A stretch of 64,000 bases of DNA from the NCBI GenBank assembly GCA_036346375.1, contig JAYEVE010000449.1:62001-126000 (forward strand), in the 5' to 3' direction. Of the stretch, positions 1 to 11,000 are shown piece after piece. The DNA comes from Guadua angustifolia. Taxonomy: Eukaryota; Streptophyta; Magnoliopsida; Poales; Poaceae. Position numbers and translations under genes: made by a program. The notes under the pieces were generated by a model. The model was given only the letters and a program-made list of their open reading frames with translations. It had not been told where the DNA came from and did not search any database. Positions within the stretch are counted from its first letter, which is position 1; every line of letters begins with the position of its first letter.

Positions 1-217
1 GAAGGCTCTTGGCGGCCGGTGTCGATTATGACTTTGAGTGAAACTGTTCACACAAAACTTGCAATTCAAGGCGTAGTCCATTGTTCAAGTTGTGGATGGG
101 TGTAACTTGGAGTTCTAGGCGAAGTTCAACTTAACAGTCTCTGCTGAAACGCTAGTATATTAAACAGTAGTGAGTATTGGCAAATCTCTAAATGGACTTT
201 GAGATCTGGTGGGGGAT
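1..217 (+). mobile_element. 3' end of a Copia-type retrotransposon interior with polypurine tract
   Basis: This non-coding stretch ends in a G-rich tract (about 207-217) directly before an LTR that starts TGTTGG. That is the arrangement expected of the polypurine tract used to prime plus-strand DNA in an LTR retrotransposon. No reverse transcriptase or RNase H coding sequence is recognisable here. The rest of the element lies to the left of the window. Confidence 0.6.
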
Positions 218-1014
218 TGTTGGATTATTTGGGCCAAGCCCATTTGATTGAGACAAATAAATTCTAGAAAATCTCAAAGGCCCACTCATAAGGAGGCATG
301 CGCACTAACAATAGTCCCACATTGCTAGCCTAAAGTGGTGAACACTATTTTATATAGTGGAGTGTGATTCACAATGGTAGAACCATGTGGGAGAAAGGGA
401 GAAAGCCCACACGCGCGCTCGCCTCGCCTCGCTGGGCTGGGCTCGAGCACGGGCATGGGCCGGGGCGGAGGGCGTAGGCGTGCGGCACCTGCGTGAATGG
501 TCTGCCGAAATCCGGTCCAGGGCCTTGTGCAGACGCAGTCTCCTTTTGCAGTTTATTCTTTTGCTACTCGGGATCGTCGCGGTTGCAGTATGAGATAAGG
601 ACTCCGTAACAGACTCCGATCGTGGCACGTCTTCGAGTCACGTTACATCACGTTACGAGTATTCCTATAAATCTTGCGTCGTGCCACCGTGTAGAGATAT
701 CTGTAACACGAGTTAGGGTTTTGCCACCTCTCGCCGCCGCGCCGCCATCGTAGCCTTCTCCATCCGGCGGAAGCGTGCATCTGCGATCGGGAGAGCGGTC
801 TCCGGAACCTTCGTCTTGAGATCACTCGCGAGGAGAGGGCGAATAAGGTTTTGGGAAGCGCTCGGCGATCGCTCGAGATCTTCACCACGGCTCGTCTTCT
901 GTTCTCGCTGCTGAACGTCGCGCCGGTATCTGCGACACGCCATCAACAACGTCGTCCACATCAACGTCGCGACTGCACCAGCTACGACATCTGCATCTTC
1001 TTCCGCTCAGTACG

Positions 1015-1912
1015 TGATGAGGACATCACAACCAAGGATACAACCGCTGCCCCTTCTTCCCCTCGACTACTACGCCGTCCCCGACCGTCATTTGTTTGCC
1101 GCTACTTCATCTCGACGCTTGGAGTGCTTAATCCGAAGCAAGGCCTTTCCACCCACCTTCGCGGACCAGCACGTCAATATCATCCACCAAGGACAGCCCA
1201 CGTGCCAAGGAAGGCCCAAGATTAAGCCCAATTCATCGACAAGTCCGGTTCGGCCATCCAGGAGCAGCAGTACTTCAAACGGACATAACTTGGGCTCCCG
1301 GAATCCGTTTTAGTGTCGACCACCCGTTTGAAAGGTATCGAGATAACCTTTCCAATGGATCTGGTCCCATTGCCAAATTCCTTCTGGAGCGACGGAAATC
1401 ACAGAACAACCTCACGGGACAGAAATCTCGGTGCTGCACCACCTTTCTTTTGGGCCCCAAGGCCCATGTATCTTAGGGTTTTGGTGGCCACCGCTGTTTT
1501 GGCTGCCCTACACCTCCTGGCCGCCACTATATATATGGCCGCCACCGTTCTTTTACGTTTGGGTTTTGTTTATTTGATAGTTTAGTCATTGCTACTATTT
1601 TGAGTCTTCGGACGTGCTCAACAAACGCCTAGAAGCTCCTTGTTTCAGAACCCCACCTTATCAATCCTTCATTCATATTTGCAATTTCAGATTGCTTTAC
1701 CATTGTTCTTGCTTGTTCTTCGGTTGCATGCAGGAATCGAACCTCGTGTTCAGGTTGATCGTGCCAACGGCAAGATCAATAACCCTCTGGAGTTGGTTTA
1801 GCGATTGCTAAGGCGCATCGTCGTCGTACGTTGTAGTCGGATCGTCAAAGTCAATTCCTCCAAATCGAAGTTATCACTCTCATCGAAAGATCGGGACACC
1901 AAAGTCACATCA
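1015..1912 (+). repeat. 5' LTR of the Gypsy-type element
   Basis: It starts TGATGAGG and ends CACATCA. A TATA-like run (CTATATATATGG) near 1527-1538 is shared with the 3' LTR. The two LTRs are nearly the same in base substitutions but differ by many one- or two-base indels. Confidence 0.9.
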
Positions 1913-1914
1913 AG

Positions 1915-1926
1915 TGGTATCAGAGC
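1915..1926 (+). other. Primer binding site of the Gypsy-type element
   Basis: TGGTATCAGAGC lies two bases after the 5' LTR. This is the classic complement of the initiator methionine tRNA 3' end used by plant LTR retrotransposons. Confidence 0.9.
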
Positions 1927-1952
1927 TAGGTCCCGAAACAAGAGGGTGGGAA

Positions 1953-2200
1953 TGATAGTACCACCTTGCTTGTGGAGGGGAGAGAATACCACCTTAAAAG
2001 GGAGAGCAACCCTCCCCCCATCAGGCTAGTCTTTTGGGGGCCACATGGGACTCTTATGGCACAGCTATGGCACCAAGGTGTGTATTCCCTCGTTGGGCCA
2101 GGCCCACGCCCTGAGCGATTAGGCGATCCCTTTCGAGGCGAAACACGCGCCATACTACTGGGTGAGCATGACAGACACGCTATGCGCTTGGGAGGATGCA
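1953..2200 (+). repeat. TRIM-type LTR copy fused behind the Gypsy primer binding site
   Basis: The segment starts TGATAGTACCACC and ends GGAGGATGCA. It is preceded by a purine tract (AACAAGAGGGTGGGAA, 1937-1952) and followed by a second primer-site-like sequence TTGGTATCGAGC at 2205-2216. The same order of parts recurs at 57491-57774. It is therefore a copy of that small element's interior plus one LTR, placed exactly after the Gypsy LTR. Confidence 0.75.
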
Positions 2201-3848
2201 TCGATTGGTATCGAGCGCCAAGTTGCTCGGTGAGAGATTGATACCCTAGATTAGTTTTTGTTTTCTGTCCAAAATTGAAAATCCTCCACAAAAATTCAAC
2301 CTTTAGATTCAATCTGGTATTTTAGTGAGTTTTGTTAGGTTTTGATCCATTAGAGTCCTTGTTTTAGTTCTTGATCGTTTTTCCTTCGCGTAGCTTTATT
2401 CCAATCTGTCCAGTTCATTGTTTTGTTCATAACTTTTGCATCGAGCTCCGATTCAAGTGTTTTTGCACTTTCCTGAAACCTTAGGACAAGCTCCACAAAA
2501 ACCTAGTTGGGCACGAAATCTCATTCTATCCAAAAGGTTGTTTAATCTTGACATCAAATTCGGGAAGCAAGTTGCAATTGTAATCCAGATTGGTTCGGTA
2601 TTTTGATCATAACTCTCACATCCGAACTTCGATTGAGAAGTTTTTATACTTTCCTGAATTCTTGAAGAGTCCTCTACAAAAACGTTTTTGGGTGTCCTTC
2701 GTGATTCGGACTCCTTCAAACCGAATTTGACTCAGATTCGGATTTGGTCAGATCGGCTGAATTTTGCTGAATCTGTGCACCTTTGTGTTTTGGCCATAAC
2801 TTCTACATATGAGCTCTAAATTGTGTGTTTGAATACTTGTTTTAAAGCTTGGAACATTGTGATAATTTTGTTACATTGTGAGCAAGCTTGATTGATCATT
2901 CTCAAGCCTTAATTGCTGCAACAACCTTATTGCATAGTTACGGCGAATTTGGGGTTTGTTTCTTCAATTTGTGTTCTAGCTTTGTTCCTTTGAGTTGGTT
3001 GAGTCCAGTAGCATCTACAACCATAAAAGTTCCAAAATATCAGTGTACATACCTTTGGGAACCAATTCATCCTTTTGAATACTTTGATCCCAATTGAGAC
3101 TAGCAATTTGAAATTGCTCAGGGTCGCTCCTTTTGATACGTTGCACTATCATAACTCTTGTGATATCAAGTTAGGGATTCCAAAACTTTGCTCATACTAG
3201 TGTTGGCGAAAGTCACTAAAAAAATAGAAAGAAAGAGCCAAAAGGCCAAAAAGAAAAAAAAGAGAGAAAAGAAAAGAGAATAGTGGCCGTCAGCACTACA
3301 TTGATCAAAACCCTAATTTGTGTTTGTCATTTTCAGATTGTGCAATTGTATTAAGTAGTGAGCAATCTTGTGCCCTTTACCTATTCGAAGCAATTTGCTA
3401 GCGTCTCTCCATAACTTATGCAACACGAGTTTTGGTGCTGAAATTTTTCTTATTTTTGCTCATTCCATTGGTTGCATTAAGTTGCATTATCTTTGCGTGT
3501 GTGTTGCCTTGAAATTCACTTATATCTTTGAGATCGGCAACTAGGGCTTGTGAATTCTAGTTTGGATCATTACTTATCATTACAAAATCTAGAATTATCA
3601 GATTGCATAGGAAATTAACATAGCCTACCAAGCTCCACATATTCTACCTATGCGTTTGTTCGGTCCTTGGCAATCGCTTTATCCAAGCTTGGGAGAACTT
3701 TTGATACGCCAACAACCGACAACTCTGCTGCATGGTAAGAACTTGTAAGAGCTTTGGTTAAAGTTTGAGAGTTGAGCGACTTTTGTCCACATCCTATGTA
3801 GTGATAGAACATTATACTTGTGATTTTGTTTCTTGTCTTCACTAACAA

Positions 3849-4560
3849 TGGCGAGTTCTCAACGTCGTGGCGCTTGGGCCAACAAACATCCTAGGAGAAG
3901 AGATAGTTCACACTCCAAGATCTGAGAGAACGTCTGAGCATACCTTCAACACCACGGAAGGTACAACGGCATCGCACATGTACCAAAAATAAGTTTACCG
4001 TACCCATTTTTAGTGATAAATATGATCCTGAAGGTTATCTTACATGGGAATTAGTCAGTCGAACAATCATTTGATAAACATGAAATTCTGAGCATGATAA
4101 GGTTAGGGTTGTTACTAGTGGATTCTCTGGATTTTGCTATTTGGTGGAATGATTATATGAGTAAAAATCGGGACATTCTAGCACATGGACAAAAGCGAAG
4201 AAAATTTCGAGAGCTAGATTTGTCCTTCATATGTTGCCCGTCAATTACTGAAATGAATTGCAACATCTAAAACAAGGTAGTAAAACGGTGGATGAGTACT
4301 ACCAAGAATTTCAACATAGATCTTTATGTTCGGGGTTAGAAGAGACCGAAAAGACTACGCATGAATAACTTTTATTTTGGACTAGATTTGACATTCAGAT
4401 CATGATATCTTGTAAAGAATTCAATTCTTTGTCATGTTTACTTAATCTTTCACGAAGCCAAAGAAAGATGCAAAGAAGACAATCAACCAAAATTCAAGCT
4501 AACACAAAGTTAAATGCTACTCTGTGGCATGCACCGCACCAAACACGAATGAGAGCATAC
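3849..4560 (+). pseudogene. Decayed Gypsy gag
   Basis: A possible start at 3849 reads MASSQRRGAWANKHPRRR before a stop. Further on, around 4255-4360, the frame reads LKQGSKTVDEYYQEFQ, which matches the conserved core of retrotransposon Gag (a Lys-x-Gly-x-x-x-Val-x-x-Tyr segment). Stops and frame changes interrupt the reading on both sides, so no full capsid protein can be made. No zinc knuckle was found. This gives the element its Gypsy assignment. Confidence 0.65.
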
Positions 4561-6012
4561 ACACCGAGAATGTGAAAGAAATACAAGAAAATTTGAGTGA
4601 AGTAGAGGATAGCATATGTGACGATGATTCTACTAACACAATCCAATCTATTTCGGTTAGTTACATGGCTGTTATTCCATCGCTATTCAGTTACTTTTGA
4701 AGAAGGGGACTTAACAAGCGTAAATACCAAATTATCGGTGAAAGTTTTGATATTTCTACCGAGGAGGAAACTAATGACCATGGTGCAGATCTGATTTTAC
4801 ACAAGAAAAGGATCAAATTGGTGAGTATATTCCTACTATACATAACTCTTGTGAACTACCACCTTGTGCCACAATTGTAGAACCATATGACTAATTGCAT
4901 GCTTATAATTTTGCTCATGTGGTCTTGATTCTATAAGGAGGTGCTAGCTAGAATATCCCCTACCCTTTGTTTTGTGCTTTATCATGTTGAATGAGCACAT
5001 TAGTTTGACTTGTGCTATGGACAAGATTTCTGAAATTTCATCTCTTAAGTCTTTGTCTAGCACCTATGCCTCTTGTTTTAAATTCAATTTATTTGGTGAA
5101 TATGGCATAGATGGCAAGTTTCTTGTTCTGAGAATATGCATAACTTGTGATAAACTTGATGAATTGAAGCTTGCTATTTTGGGCAATTCTAGTTGTAAGC
5201 AACAACTTGATTCATTTGAGGCTCCATCAAATTTTCCTAATAAGTGTGATACCCATAGTTTCTTTGCCACATTGTTGAATTTTAGTACATTAACTTGTAT
5301 TACAAATCAACATGTAAGTAGTTGATGCGTGGAAGCCAATTAAAATTGTGTCACCATTATTGGAATGGTTTGATTTTGCTTGTTTACAATTTGATAACAT
5401 GAATGAGCCATACTTGATGCTAGAACTTGTTGTTTTGCCCACAAAACATGTTATTGAATCGACTCACAAAACATGAGTATTCTTTATCAAAGGTCGAGGA
5501 ATAGATATGTGCTTTACTTATATTTGCAAATCAAGTTGCAAACTAAATCATGCTAATATTGATGTTATATGCTTCATTTATAACCACAAATCGATTCGCG
5601 AATTGCGAGGAAAGGTGCTTTGCTTAAATCTGATTTCCTCACGTGTTGTTTTGAAAATAACCCACCGCGAATCCAAAAGAACAATGAAATATGGGATATA
5701 TACATCTACGCCGTGTACACGTTCTCTTTGTTGGTTGCTTCGTTTCGGCTTGTCCAAAACCGAGAACGGTTTTCCTTCAAAGAGGAGAAAGCATCGAAGA
5801 GTGCTAGCATTCATCAAGCCATAATATCTTTGGAAAGAAGTGTTGAGCTATATGGATAATTATCGTGAATCCTCTAAATGTTTTTCATGTCTTCAAAATA
5901 TATAAAGAGGCGGAGCTACTATTTTATTTAAATAAATGCGGGATATATATGAGAATGTTACATCTTGAAGGCGAGCTAAAGGGTGAGCTCGAGTCGAGGG
6001 CGACTCAAATTC

Positions 6013-6024
6013 AAGAAGGGAGGA
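6013..6024 (+). other. Polypurine tract of the Gypsy-type element
   Basis: AAGAAGGGAGGA abuts the first base of the 3' LTR at 6025. Confidence 0.85.
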
Positions 6025-6920
6025 TGATGAGGACATCACAACCAAGGATACAACCGCTGCCCCTTCTTCCCTCGACTACTACTTGCGGCCGAAGTCATTT
6101 GTTTGCCGCTACTTCATCTCTGACGCTTGAGTGCTTAATCCAAAGCAAGGCCTTTCCACCCACCTTCGCGGACCAGCACGTCAATATCATCCACCAAGGA
6201 CAGCCCACGCGCCAAGGAAGGCTCAAGATTAAGCCCAATTCATCGACAAGTCCGGTTCGGCCATCCAGGAGCAGCAGTACTTCAAACGGATATAACTTGG
6301 GCTCCCGGAATCCGTTTTTAGTGTGCGACCACCCGTTTGAAAGGTATCGAGATAACCTTTCCAATGGATCTGGTCCCATTGCCAAATTCCTTCTGGAGCG
6401 ACGGGAAATCACAGAACAACCTCACGGGACAGAAATCTCGGGTGCTGCACCACCTTTCTTTTGGGCCCAAGGCCCATGTATCTTAGGGTTTTGGTGGCCA
6501 CCGCTGTTTTGGCTGCCCTACACCTCCTGGCCGCCACTATATATATGGCGCCACCGTTCTTTACGTTTGGGTTTTGTTTATTTGATAGTTTAGTCATTGC
6601 TACTATTTTGAGTCTTCCGGGCGTGCTCAACAAATTACTAAGAAGCTCCTTGTTTGAACCCCACCTTATCAATCCTTCATTCATATTTGCAATTTCAGAT
6701 TGCTTTACCATTGTTCTTGCTTGTTCTTCGTTGCATGCGTGAATCGAACCTCGTGTTCGAGTTGATCGTGCCAGCAGCAAGATCAATAACCCTCTCGAGT
6801 TGGTTTAGCGATTGCTAAAGGCGCATCGTCGTCAGACGTTGTAGTCGGATCGTCAAAGTCAATTCCTCCAAATCGAAGTTATCACTCTCATCGAAAGATC
6901 GGGACACCAAATTCACATCA
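6025..6920 (+). repeat. 3' LTR of the Gypsy-type element
   Basis: It has the same ends as the 5' LTR and is followed directly by the GTACG duplication at 6921-6925. Confidence 0.9.
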
Positions 6921-7080
6921 GTACGTTCGATCTATCCTAATCTCATGGTTAGTCATGTTTATCAAGATGATCATGATGTTCGTGCTGTCTAGTATGTTAG
7001 AGAAATACACGCTAGTTTCTGTAATTCTGTTCATGATTTATATTCGGAATTTAATCTGAAAATTGTCTAATTACTCAACA

Positions 7081-7483
7081 CCAGGCAACTTCGGGCGCGG
7101 TTGGTTCGGTCGGAGAGAGCTGGTGGCACGACGAGCTCGGTCGAGCAAGGCCGGCGGCAAATTTCTTTCTTTTTTTTCATATACATATCGATTGATAAAC
7201 ATGATACGATGATCTGTTGTTGTGGATGAACAGTAGATCATAGACTAGGTATGAATAGTAAAACAGCGATCTGCAGGATCGATAGTTCACATCAATTTAA
7301 TACCTTGATTCGGTCTGCGTAGACTATCGCGTAGGATAGAGTCGCATAGGATTTTTTCGACAATCCGAGTGGGTGCCGGCGTGATGACGAGTTGATTGCA
7401 GATCGGATCGGGCGATCAATCGCCGGTAGTAGATTGTTCATTTATGATCCTCCTTGTGGTAGAGACTTGCGCTGATAACGTAT
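7081..7483 (-). mobile_element. Leader remnant of a minus-strand Copia-type element
   Basis: Read on the minus strand, this follows the LTR at 7484-7709. It opens with a sequence close to GTTATCAGCGCAAG (about 7470-7480), a variant of the GTTATCAGCACGAG primer-site region common in plant Copia elements. The rest is non-coding leader. The element is cut off at 7080, where the plus-strand Copia LTR ends. Confidence 0.5.
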
Positions 7484-7709
7484 TGTAAAACATCGTCGAT
7501 TTATCTACTCAAATCAACAGCACGCATGCAAAAACATGTGAATCAAGAATCGAGATAGGGTGGAAATCCCTTTCTCTTTACTGATGCATCGTTTACAATG
7601 AGGGGCACCCGATATATATAGCGGTGTAAGAGAGAGTTCGAATTCGACCACATTAGGAAGAGATAAGAGTCTTAACCATATTTAGTTTATATTTTCTTAT
7701 CTCCCAACA
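7484..7709 (-). repeat. Copia-type LTR, minus strand
   Basis: On the minus strand it starts TGTTGGGAGATAAG and ends TTTTACA, with a TATATATA box in the middle. The primer-site-like sequence directly after it (to the left on the plus strand) fixes its orientation. It is a 226-bp 5' LTR with no partner in the window. Confidence 0.6.
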
Positions 7710-8039
7710 AACCTATGTTTATAGCCAAAACCAGCTTCGGAATTCGCCATGTGTCAACGGGGGCCATCTCTTCATGCTGCGCCGGATTTCAGGCCCAAAC
7801 CCCGAACCGTCCCGGACGGCCGATGCACGCTGTTTCCGATTAATTAGATTTAAAACGAAATCCAAGTCTATGTGCTTCCGTTTCGCTAGCCGCTTTGTTT
7901 AGTCTAATCCCATCGGCCACCTAAGCAAAACAGCGAGGCACAGCACAAAGCCACGAACACACAATCCCACGCCAGAAGCCAGAGGAGGTAGCTGGAGCCT
8001 GGAGGCAGCGGCAGCAGCTAGAGAGTGAGGAGTCCAAGA
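7710..8039 (+). promoter_or_regulatory. Upstream region and 5' leader of the COV-like gene
   Basis: This is unique sequence between the truncated Copia LTR and the start codon. The last 120 bases are A/C-rich and purine-rich, as expected of a plant 5' leader. No convincing TATA box was found close to the expected start of transcription. The LTR sits only about 330 bp from the start codon and could influence expression. Confidence 0.4.
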
Positions 8040-11000
8040 ATGGCGATGGGCGACGCGAAGCCGTCGGTGCTAATCCCGATGCCCAGCCGCGACCGGGACC
8101 GCGACCTGCTCGTGCCGACCGCCGCCGTCGCCACCGCGTCGTCCGGCGCCGGTGCCGGCGCGGACTCCGACGACGACGAGTCCAAGCCCTCCTCCGCCTC
8201 GGCCGCGGCGGCGGCGGCGCAGACTGGCCGCGAGGTCTCGCTGCCCCCCACCCTTTCTCTATCTCCCCCCTCGTGTGCCATGGCCTATCGAGTCAGATTT
8301 GACCTGGGGAGCAGTAATGTGAGAATTGCCGTGGGTTTTGAAATGCTAATGGCCTGTTGTGTGTTTCTTGTCTCAGGCGTTCCATAAGGTCGTGCATAGC
8401 TGGGCGTCCAAGAAGTTCATGACCGGATGGTACGTCTGCTCGTTGGATTCTGAGATTCTGCACCACAATTTCGTAGGATTTTTACCTGTGCAATGCAATT
8501 TTCGTAGGGCTACTTGTGCAATGCAAAATTGGATGGGTGGGGTGCTGCGGTAGTTGTAAAATGGGGGAAAAACAGCATCTTTAGGCTTTGATGTTTTGTT
8601 TTAGCCGATAAAACTGCAGAAACGTGAAACTTGTGGCAGGTTTCTTGGGTATGCTGTTGGATTCAGATCGGTACGATTGAATCTGAATGCACACTGTTGT
8701 CGTGTTACGAATGGAATTACATGGGTAATTTTTCGTGTGAATTGTCTAACGCTAATTGTGTTGCCCTCAGCCAGCGAATTAGGATTCAAATTCTTAGCCT
8801 GAACTATACAGACTTTGAGGACTGTAGATGGACCTTAAAAGTTTTGGAAATTAACCTAGTGAAATTTGCACAGATGTGTCAATGCCTCAGGCATTTTTTT
8901 CCTATTGACAGCTATTGAGAGTGGTGTTAGGACCCAACAAAAACTTTATAGAACCTTTTCATAATTGTCAATTTGCACTTCATACATCTATTCTTCCTTT
9001 GGGTATAAATGGAAGTAAAACATTTTTAAACCATCATCGTATCGTGCTTTTTTGTAAGAATGATAGAAACAGAGTTGGTACTTGATACCGCTTGAGTGGT
9101 GCATAGTCCCATATCTGCATTCACATTGTTTCATCAATATAGATTGTAAGAGAACATACATGTATTAAATTAGATACAGAGGGAAAACAATCGCAGATAT
9201 TAATCTGATCCTGGATGCACTTTAATCCAGGCTTTGTGAAACTTGGTGTATTTGGAGATAACAGGAACAAAGGAAACATTTTTTTAAATATGAATTGAGA
9301 ATCATTTCACTGTATTCATTTCTCAAAATCTCTCGTAATCCTTTCAAGTTCATGAATTCACTGCCCTTTCTTTTATATTCCTTCAATATCTCTTGTTACT
9401 AAATGATGTGAAAGCATAAAAGTAGCATGAATATAATTGATTAATGAACATGTATGGGAATTTGGCTACAAAAATGAATATTAGCAAAATAATTTACTTT
9501 TAGTGTATTTCTTTTTTGTTTTAGGTTATTATTATTTTTGTCTATGCCTTATGGTGTGTCAATATTTATCTAAGCAACTGGTGTATTAATTTGATTGTCA
9601 ATGATAAAGGAGGGTTCTTATGAAATAAATTCATCACTGTACCTAAAGGTGCAAACAGATTGGAAGTGTAGAACTTGAGCATTTTTGCAAGGTATTCTCT
9701 GCATCTAGATGATAGCAACCATGGTCTCATAAATACTATCTTTGCGCTTTTTTTTTCTGTACTTCCATTTGTAAAGGATATCTGGAGTATAAGATTTGAA
9801 ATGAGAGAATGTTTGGATGGGTGAATAGTTTGCAATCTTCACTATTCTTTTAGATATTGCAAGGGCTATTGCAGTTTTGCGTGCTTAAGTAAGAAACTTG
9901 AGATTAATGTTGATTATGTCTTTGTGAAGTTGTCCCTGTATTGCTGATTACTGATGGGATATCCCCCTTTTTGTTTCAGTGTAATCCTCTTTCCAATTGC
10001 AGTTACATTCTATATCACATGGTGGTTTTTTCGCTTTGTGGATGGTTTTTTCTCTCCAATATATGCTCATCTGGGAATCAATATATTTGGTATGCATAAT
10101 ACTTGAATTATACATATTGATTGTTGCCCCAGTTTACTACCTATGTAGATGATGCACCTCACATGTCAGATTGTACAATCCTGTTAGAAACATGTTCCAT
10201 TTTGGTTATTTGAGAATTACTTCTGTCTACTTTTCTAGCTTACCAATAAACAATACTTCCTCCGTTCATTTTTATAAGACTTATTTTTTGAATAGTCTTG
10301 TTTACAAATATAAAGCTTGCATGTAGATATAATGAGACTTTTCCTTCTATACCCTTATTTATTCTCTCTCATCCATATGTATTTATTCATTACAAAGTAG
10401 ATCTTTCATCTTCCAAGACAATTAAGTGGGGCCATCTAAGTCATTTTCTTTCGTACCTTTCTCAATTTCAACGCAACCTTAATCCTTGTGCAAAGTCAAA
10501 ATACGCCTTATAAAAATGAACGGAGGGAGTATTACTTTAGATTTGTAGGTTCTTTGAGAATTACTTAACTTTTTGAGTTATCGTACATGTGATGTGCACC
10601 TATGTTATACAAATTAAGATGTAGATGGACAGTTAGGTGCCAAGTTAGTTTTACTGCAATGTACACAGTTTTTTTTTTTTGGTATCTATTCTAAGCACCG
10701 TTCCATACATTTCGATACAGTGTACATCAGTTGGAGTTTGTAAGCACAGCATGGTCTAGTTAGCTGTTTGTTTAGCAATTTTGCATGGCCCATCATGTAC
10801 AGGCATGTCATATGTTGCTACATGTAACATGTAGTGCTTACATTTCTCCTTGAATGGGCCTCATATTTCATAATGCAACCATTTCTCCTTCATATAAGCA
10901 GTACACTTTTGTGCCAGTGCCCTGGTGACAGTAGAATGCTATTTTGTTACTAGTAGTACCTTGCAGTTTAAATATCTGATGCTGTTTTTCTTAATCTAAT

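Larger units (their letters stand above)
1015..6920 (+). mobile_element. Complete non-autonomous Gypsy-type LTR retrotransposon (TSD GTACG)
   Basis: Two LTRs of about 897 bp (1015-1912 and 6025-6920) start TGATGAGGACATCA and end CACATCA. They are flanked by identical 5-bp duplications GTACG at 1010-1014 and 6921-6925. A primer binding site follows the 5' LTR and a purine tract precedes the 3' LTR. The 4.1-kb interior holds only a decayed gag; no protease, reverse transcriptase or integrase is visible, so the element must have been mobilised in trans. A 354-bp open frame at 4972-5325 has no recognisable domain. A purine-rich run lies near 3215-3285. The element sits inside a Copia-type LTR, so it is the younger of the two. 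Confidence 0.9.
218..7080 (+). mobile_element. Copia-type 3' LTR split by a nested Gypsy-type element
   Basis: The LTR begins TGTTGGATTATTTGGG at 218 and runs to 1014. It resumes after the nested element at 6926 and ends ACTCAACA at 7080, so the outer ends form the short inverted pair TGTTG/CAACA. A TATA-like box (CTATAAAT) lies near 665. Removing the insertion restores a continuous LTR of roughly 0.95 kb. Only this LTR is in the window, so its target duplication and partner LTR cannot be checked. The TG...CA ends and the preceding purine tract are seen directly; the Copia assignment is inferred from the style of the ends. Confidence 0.65.

Noticed and set aside
4972..5325. A 117-codon frame inside the Gypsy-type element as a host gene
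   Set aside because: There is no recognisable domain, and it lies between LTRs of a non-autonomous element, so it is most likely leftover interior sequence.
8025..8387. A single-exon reading of the COV-like first exon running to 8387
   Set aside because: The conserved protein continues only if 8235-8376 is removed as a GT-AG intron. The unspliced frame ends in non-conserved residues.
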